From: Streptomyces violaceoruber
GTDB lineage: Bacteria > Actinomycetota > Actinomycetes > Streptomycetales > Streptomycetaceae
Reading direction: 5' to 3'
Length of the DNA: 10,304 nt
NCBI GenBank assembly: GCA_000720805.1
Contig: JODI01000161.1
Location: 1 to 10,304, forward strand
This document shows, in pieces, positions 6,704 through 10,304 of the stretch. The translations under genes and the position numbers were made by a program. How positions within the stretch are numbered: position 1 is the first letter of the stretch; each line of letters opens with the position of its first letter. The notes below the pieces were generated by a model. It ran no database searches and was not told where the DNA came from. It saw only the letters and a program-made list of their open reading frames with translations.

Positions 6704-6762
6704 TCCGCATCGCTCCTCGTTCGACGGCTTTCCCCGATCATCCCGCATGCCACTGACACACG

Positions 6763-6768
6763 TACGAT
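6763..6768 (+). promoter_or_regulatory. Probable -10 element for a leaderless DUF1015 transcript
   Basis: TACGAT is followed by six bases and the ATG at 6775. The hexamer is close to the Streptomyces consensus TAGRRT, and no Shine-Dalgarno sequence is placed to serve this start. No -35 is recognisable at the expected distance. Confidence 0.5.
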
Positions 6769-6774
6769 GCCGGG

Positions 6775-8064
6775 ATGAACTCAGCAGGTCACTCGGAAGC
6801 AACGGCGCGCCGAGGCCTGGAACTCACCCCGTTCCGAGGCCTGCGTTACGACCCCGACCGGGTCGGCACCCTGGCCGCCGTGACCTCCCCGCCGTACGAC
6901 GTCGTCGTACGCCCCGACGGCGTGCACCACCTCCAGTCCGCGGACCCGCACAACATCGTCCGGCTGATCCTCCCCCAGGCCACCACCCCCGCCGAACGCA
7001 ACGCCCAGGCGGCCCGCACCCTGCGCCGCTGGCTGACCGAGGGAGTCCTGACCGCCGATTCCGAACCGGGCCTGTACGTCTACGAACAGCGCGACGGCGA
7101 CGGTCTCCTCCAGCGCGGCGTCATAGGCGCCCTGCGCCTGTCGGAGCCCTCGGAGGGCGTGGTCCTGCCGCACGAGGACGTCATGCCCCACGTCGTCGCC
7201 GACCGCGCCGCCCTGATGCGCGCCACCTCCGCGAACCTGGAACCCCTGCTCCTGACCTATCGCGGCGTCGCCGCTTCCGCCACCGCCGAGGTCGTCGAGC
7301 GCACCGCCGAACGGCCCCCGCTGCTCGCGACGACCACGGAGGACGGCTTCCGCCACCGCCTGTGGTCGATCACCGCCCCCGCCGACCTGGACCACGTCCG
7401 GTCCGACCTGGCCCGGCACCAGGCTCTGATCGCCGACGGCCACCACCGCTGGGCCACCTACCGGCGTCTGCGCGCGGAACACCCCTCCCCCAGCCCCTGG
7501 GACTACGGCCTCGTCCTCCTCGTCGACACGGCCCGCTACCCCCTGCGCGTCCGCGCCATCCACCGTCTCCTGCACGACCTGCCCGTAGCGGACGCCGTCT
7601 CCGCCGTGGCCGGCCTGTTCCGCGTACGCCGTCTCGACGTCCCGTTGCCGCAGGCCCTGGAGGCACTGGCCGACGCTGACTGCGAGAGCAACGCGTTCCT
7701 GCTGGCGGGCGACGGCGCCTTCCATCTCATCGACCGCCCGGACCCGGCGCTGCTGTCCCGCACCGTCCCCACCGGACAACCCGCCGCCTGGCGCACCCTC
7801 GACGCGACGGTCCTGCACGCGGCCCTCCTCGCCCACGTCTGGCACATCCCCGAGGACGACCCGGCCCGCATCGCCTACATCCACGACACGGCGGCCACGG
7901 TCGAAAAGGCCGAACGCGACGGCGGCACGGCCGTCCTGATGCATCCGGTCCGCGAGGAGGTCGTCCGCGACCTCGCCCGCCAAGGTGTGACGATGCCCCG
8001 CAAGTCCACGTCGTTCGGACCGAAGCCGGCATCGGGCCTGGTGCTGCGCGCCCTGGACCTGTAA
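6775..8064 (+). CDS. DUF1015 family protein
   Basis: This 429-residue soluble protein belongs to the DUF1015 family, for which I know no established function. Recognisable family segments are LTPFRGLRYDP (17-27) near the N-terminus, TSPPYDVV (37-44), HNIVRLILP (59-67), VLPHEDVMPHVVADR (130-144), LIADGHHRWATYRRL (218-232), and the C-terminal MPRKSTSFGPKPASGLVL (407-424). Length is normal for the family and the gene is intact. The DGHHR block resembles the nucleotide-handling DGHHR/DGNHR motif of ParB/sulfiredoxin-fold proteins, including free-serine kinases, which is an inference from the motif alone. The start is ATG 6775, probably leaderless. It diverges from the HAD phosphatase and converges on the repeat/TPR gene, from which a strong hairpin separates it. 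Confidence 0.9.
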   Translation: MNSAGHSEATARRGLELTPFRGLRYDPDRVGTLAAVTSPPYDVVVRPDGVHHLQSADPHNIVRLILPQATTPAERNAQAARTLRRWLTEGVLTADSEPGLYVYEQRDGDGLLQRGVIGALRLSEPSEGVVLPHEDVMPHVVADRAALMRATSANLEPLLLTYRGVAASATAEVVERTAERPPLLATTTEDGFRHRLWSITAPADLDHVRSDLARHQALIADGHHRWATYRRLRAEHPSPSPWDYGLVLLVDTARYPLRVRAIHRLLHDLPVADAVSAVAGLFRVRRLDVPLPQALEALADADCESNAFLLAGDGAFHLIDRPDPALLSRTVPTGQPAAWRTLDATVLHAALLAHVWHIPEDDPARIAYIHDTAATVEKAERDGGTAVLMHPVREEVVRDLARQGVTMPRKSTSFGPKPASGLVLRALDL

Positions 8065-8081
8065 CGGCCGCGGACATACGA

Positions 8082-8114
8082 AAGGGCGGGCCCCGGCTGT
8101 CGGGGCCCGCCCTT
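8082..8114. terminator. Bidirectional hairpin terminator between convergent genes
   Basis: AAGGGCGGGCCCCG (8082-8095) and CGGGGCCCGCCCTT (8101-8114) form a perfect 14-pair stem with loop GCTGT. It lies 18 bases after the DUF1015 stop and 13 bases after the stop of the opposing gene, so it can serve both. It lacks a T-run, as is common in Streptomyces. Confidence 0.85.
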
Positions 8115-8126
8115 CACATACGGACG

Positions 8127-10084
8127 TCAGTCCTTGTCGTCGCTCTCGGTGCCGTCGGTGCCGTCGGCTTCGTGGAGGTCCTCGACGTCCTCGACGTCCT
8201 CGACGTCCACGGACTCGTCGACGTCCACGACGCTCGTGGCCTCCCTGGCTTCCTTGACGTCCACCGCGGGGGCAGCGGGCGACTCGTCCTCGCCCTCACC
8301 CTCGCCCGCGTCGAAGGCGTCGACGAACTCCACGCCCTCCAACTCGGCGAGCCGGTCGGAGGCGTCCGTGCCGCCGTCCTTGTCGGCCTCCAGGGCCTTG
8401 GCGAACCACTCCCGTGCCTCGTCCTCCCGACCGGCAGCGAGCAGGGCGTCGGCGTACGCGTACCGCAGCCGCGCGGTCCACGGCTGGACGGAGTTGGAGG
8501 CCAGTTCGGGGCTCTGCAGCGTCACGATGGCCGCGTCCAGCTGGTCCATGTCCCTTCGGGCACCGGCCGCGACGAGCCGCATCTCGACCTGCCCGGCCTT
8601 GTCGAGTTTGTGCACCTCGGGGGCGCCGGCCATGTCCAGCGCCTTCTCGGGCCGCCCGAGCCCACGCTCGCAGTCGGCCATCACCGGCCACAGATCCACG
8701 CCGCCGGTCATCCGCCGCGCGGCCCGGAACTCGGCCAGCGCCTCACCGTACTTCTGGGTCGCGTACGCCGCGAACCCGGCCGCCTCCCGTACGGCGGCGA
8801 CCCGCGAGGCGAGCCGCAGGGCCACCCGGGAGTAGCCATAGGCGCCCTCGGGATCCTCGTCGATGAGCCGGGCCACCATCACCAGGTTCTTGGCGACGTC
8901 CTCCGCGAGCGTCTTCGGCAGACTCTGCAACTCCTGCCGTACGTCCTTGTCGATCTCGTCGCCCGTGACGTCCTCGGGGATCGGCAGCCGCTTGATCGGC
9001 TCCCGGTCCCGGTCCCGCTCATCGCGGAAACGGCCACCGCCGCGCCGATCGTCGCCCCCGCGGAAGCCGCGGTCCCGGTCACCCCGGTCATCCCGGCCAC
9101 GGAAGCCGCCGGGACGTCCACCGCGGTCGTCTCCACGGGGCCCGCGGGCACCACGGTCGTCCCGCCCACGGAACCCACCGCGGTCACCTCGGCTGTCGCG
9201 GCTGTCGTCCCGCCGGAATCCACCGCGGTCGCCGCCCCGGTCGTCAGTCCGCCGATCGTCTCGCCGGTCATCCCGCCGGTCGTCGCGACGGAAGGGCGGA
9301 CGGTCCCCACCACGATCGTCACGCCGGAACCCACGGTCGCGGTCATCACCACCACGGAACCCACGATCACGGTCGCCGAACGGTCGTCACGGCGGTCGTC
9401 ACGGCGGAACCCGCCGCGGTCGCCGCCCCGGTCGTCCCCACGACGGTCGTCACGGCGCCCGAAACCACCGCGGTTGTCATCCCTGCGGAAGCCACCGCGG
9501 TCGTCACTCCGACGCTCCCCACGGTCGTCGCGACGGAAGGGCGGACGGTCCCCACCACGATCGTCACGCCGGAACCCACGGTCGCGGTCATCACCACCAC
9601 GGAACCCACGATCACGGTCGCTGGGACGGTCGTCACGGCGGGGTCCGCCGGAACGGTCGTCACGGCGGGGCCCGCTGGGACGGTCGTCACGACGCGGCCC
9701 CACGGAACGGTCATCGCGGCGGGGTCCGCCGGAACGGTCGTCCCGCCGGAACGCCGGACGAGGACCGCGATCGCCTTCGCGTCGGTCGTCCCGCCGGCCG
9801 AACCCACCCCGGTTGTCGTCACGGCGGTCGTCCCGCCGGTCGTCACGGCGGAAACCACCGCGCTCGCCACGGTCACCACCGCGATCACCGCTACGGTCAT
9901 CGCCTCGCCGGTCGTCACGGCGGGCGTATCCGCCGGGGCCGTTGTCACGGCGGTCGTTGTCGCGGCGGAAGCCACCACGGTCCCCGCGGTAGCCGCCCCG
10001 GTCACCCCGGTCGCCGCCGCGGTCACCACTGTCCCGTCGCCGCTGGTCGCGCTCCGGTCGATCGTCGGGAGAGTTGGTGGACAT
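8127..10084 (-). CDS. Arg/Asp/Gly-repeat disordered domain + TPR-like domain + acidic tail protein, frameshifted
   Basis: Read with one base restored near 9378, this gene encodes about 652 residues; as given it is broken. Residues 1 to about 360 are a low-complexity charged domain built from RRDDR, GGFRRDD, RGDRGG and RDDRSGGPR units, with no Cys and almost no hydrophobic residues. After the linker PIKRLPIPEDV comes a helical domain (about 370-600) with TPR-like pairs such as AAYATQKYGEALAEFRAARR and ADALLAAGREDEAREWFAKA. The tail is acidic, with a triplicated Val-Glu-Asp. ATG 10084 has AGGAG five bases upstream. The first frame is repeat-like down to 9380 and then becomes Val/Thr-rich nonsense before stopping at 8879. 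The correct frame resumes at 9377 and stays open to TGA 8127. It is the first gene after an rRNA operon. Function is unknown; TPR domains mediate protein contacts and RGG-like repeats often bind RNA, so a ribosome- or RNA-linked role is a guess. Confidence 0.82.
8180..8206. repeat. 9-base tandem repeat coding the acidic VED tail
   Basis: Three exact units of CCTCGACGT occur in a row. On the minus strand they encode the repeated Val-Glu-Asp near the C-terminus. The period keeps the frame. Confidence 0.75.
9277..9376. repeat. 100-base exact direct repeat, copy A
   Basis: This stretch is identical to 9522-9621. The two are 245 bases apart, which is not a multiple of three, so they sit in different reading frames of the gene. 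Read in its own correct frame (9377 downward) it encodes the same segment as copy B, including DRDRGFRGGDDRDRGF. The frameshift lies right at its 5' edge in the coding sense. Confidence 0.9.
9522..9621. repeat. 100-base exact direct repeat, copy B
   Basis: This copy is identical to 9277-9376. Here the frame from ATG 10084 is intact and reads DRDRGFRGGDDRDRGFRRDD followed by RGGDRPPFRRDD. Synonymous drift is absent, which points to a recent duplication, gene conversion or a collapsed/misassembled repeat. Confidence 0.9.
9627..9734. repeat. Four 27-base tandem units in the disordered-domain coding region
   Basis: Units begin at 9627, 9654, 9681 and 9708, each opening with CGGTCGTC or CGGTCATC, and a fifth partial unit starts at 9735. 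On the minus strand each encodes nine residues of the pattern RRDDRSGGP, RRDDRSVGP or RRDDRPSGP. The frame-preserving period and inter-unit substitutions indicate growth by slippage followed by drift. Confidence 0.85.
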
Positions 10085-10089
10085 GGTGA

Positions 10090-10094
10090 CTCCT
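10090..10094 (-). promoter_or_regulatory. Ribosome binding site of the repeat/TPR gene
   Basis: AGGAG on the minus strand lies five bases before ATG 10084 and fixes the start of the repeat protein. No clear -10/-35 pair could be assigned in the short gap between this site and the rRNA terminator. Confidence 0.7.
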
Positions 10095-10147
10095 GTCTTC
10101 GGTACCGCAAGTCATTCTCGCGCAGCCGAGTACCCGGCGCGCTCTGG

Positions 10148-10200
10148 AAAAACAAAAAGGACCCCTGGTCCCAGCTGAACGCTGGTGACCAGGGGTCCTT
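10148..10200 (-). terminator. Intrinsic terminator of the rRNA operon
   Basis: AAGGACCCCTGGTC (10157-10170) pairs perfectly with GACCAGGGGTCCTT (10187-10200). The stem continues inward as CCAGC (10171-10175) with GCTGG (10181-10185), leaving one bulged base and a five-base loop. In the minus-strand RNA it is followed by a U-rich run, TTTTTGTTTTT (10158 to 10148). It starts ten bases after the 5S rRNA, so it ends the rRNA operon. Confidence 0.93.
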
Positions 10201-10209
10201 CCAAAGATT

Positions 10210-10304
10210 GTTCGGCGGCGTCCTACTCTCCCACAGGGTCCCCCCTGCAGTACCATCGGCGCTGTAAGGCTTAGCTTCCGGGTTCGAAATGTAACCGGGC
10301 GTTT
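10210..10304 (-). rRNA. rrf: 5S ribosomal RNA (3' part; 5' end outside the window)
   Basis: The minus strand reads AAACGCCCGGTTACATTTCG, then the conserved AACCCGGAAGCTAAG, then GGTACTGCAGGGGGGACC, and ends GGACGCCGCCGAAC. This is the actinobacterial 5S rRNA from about position 24 to the 3' end. About 95 of roughly 120 bases are present. 16S and 23S genes of the same operon should lie further right on the minus strand. The exact mature 3' end is placed at 10210 by comparison with known 5S ends and could be off by one or two bases. Confidence 0.95.

Noticed and set aside
9374..9383. Programmed ribosomal frameshift in the repeat gene
   Set aside because: The region CGTTCGGCGACC has no slippery heptamer or homopolymer, and the shift falls at a repeat edge, so mutation or assembly error is more likely.
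9180..9740. CRISPR-like array suggested by regular repeats
   Set aside because: Units are adjacent without unique spacers, have codon-multiple periods, and encode a protein repeat.
8172..10089. Very long plus-strand open frames (over 400 and 600 codons, Ser/Arg/His/Gly- or Val/Thr-rich) opposite the repeat gene
   Set aside because: They are mirror images of the GGTCGTC-type repeats, which lack stops in several frames. They have no ribosome site, and their compositions switch abruptly where the minus-strand gene ends its repeats.
10240..10304. Possible 5S pseudogene because of TTTCGAACC instead of TTCCGAACC
   Set aside because: A single-base difference at a variable position. The rest of the visible 5S sequence is intact and a strong terminator follows.

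Overview
The window is high-GC actinobacterial DNA, almost certainly Streptomyces or a close relative. The signs are strong G/C bias at third codon positions, GTG and TTG starts, 4-base stop/start overlaps (TTGA, GTGA), a DmdR/IdeR-type iron box, and a 5S rRNA of the Streptomyces type. Nearly every base is in a gene; no gap exceeds about 130 bases.

Layout, left to right. (1) Positions 1-71 hold the last codons of a plus-strand reading frame that looks like the C-terminus of an IS5-type transposase. (2) A minus-strand operon follows, transcribed from about 2178 to 94: a small hypothetical protein, the 2'-O-rRNA methyltransferase TlyA, and NAD kinase. recN, the usual next gene in actinobacteria, is absent; the IS end lies where it would begin. 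(3) A short plus-strand gene encodes a stand-alone SCP2-type lipid-binding protein. It diverges from the tlyA operon across only 42 bases, and both starts look leaderless. (4) A minus-strand, iron-regulated uptake operon (5578 to 2593) has two FecCD permeases and a FepC-type ATPase. An iron box ends four bases before the first start codon, and no substrate-binding protein is encoded in the window. (5) A minus-strand HAD-IIA (NagD-type) phosphatase and a plus-strand DUF1015 protein diverge from a 71-base gap. (6) A large minus-strand gene (10084 to 8127) encodes an Arg/Asp/Gly-repeat disordered domain, a TPR-like helical domain and an acidic tail. As given it is broken by a one-base frameshift near 9378. 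A strong hairpin separates it from DUF1015. (7) At the right edge are a long-stem terminator and the 3' three-quarters of a 5S rRNA on the minus strand, so an rRNA operon ends here and the repeat protein is the first gene after it.

Most of the window is ordinary housekeeping chromosome (NAD kinase, rRNA methylation, iron-siderophore import). The least explained parts are the repeat-rich gene beside the rRNA operon, with its 100-base exact repeat in two reading phases, the DUF1015 protein with its DGHHR motif, and the iron box that appears to overlap the promoter of a leaderless transcript.
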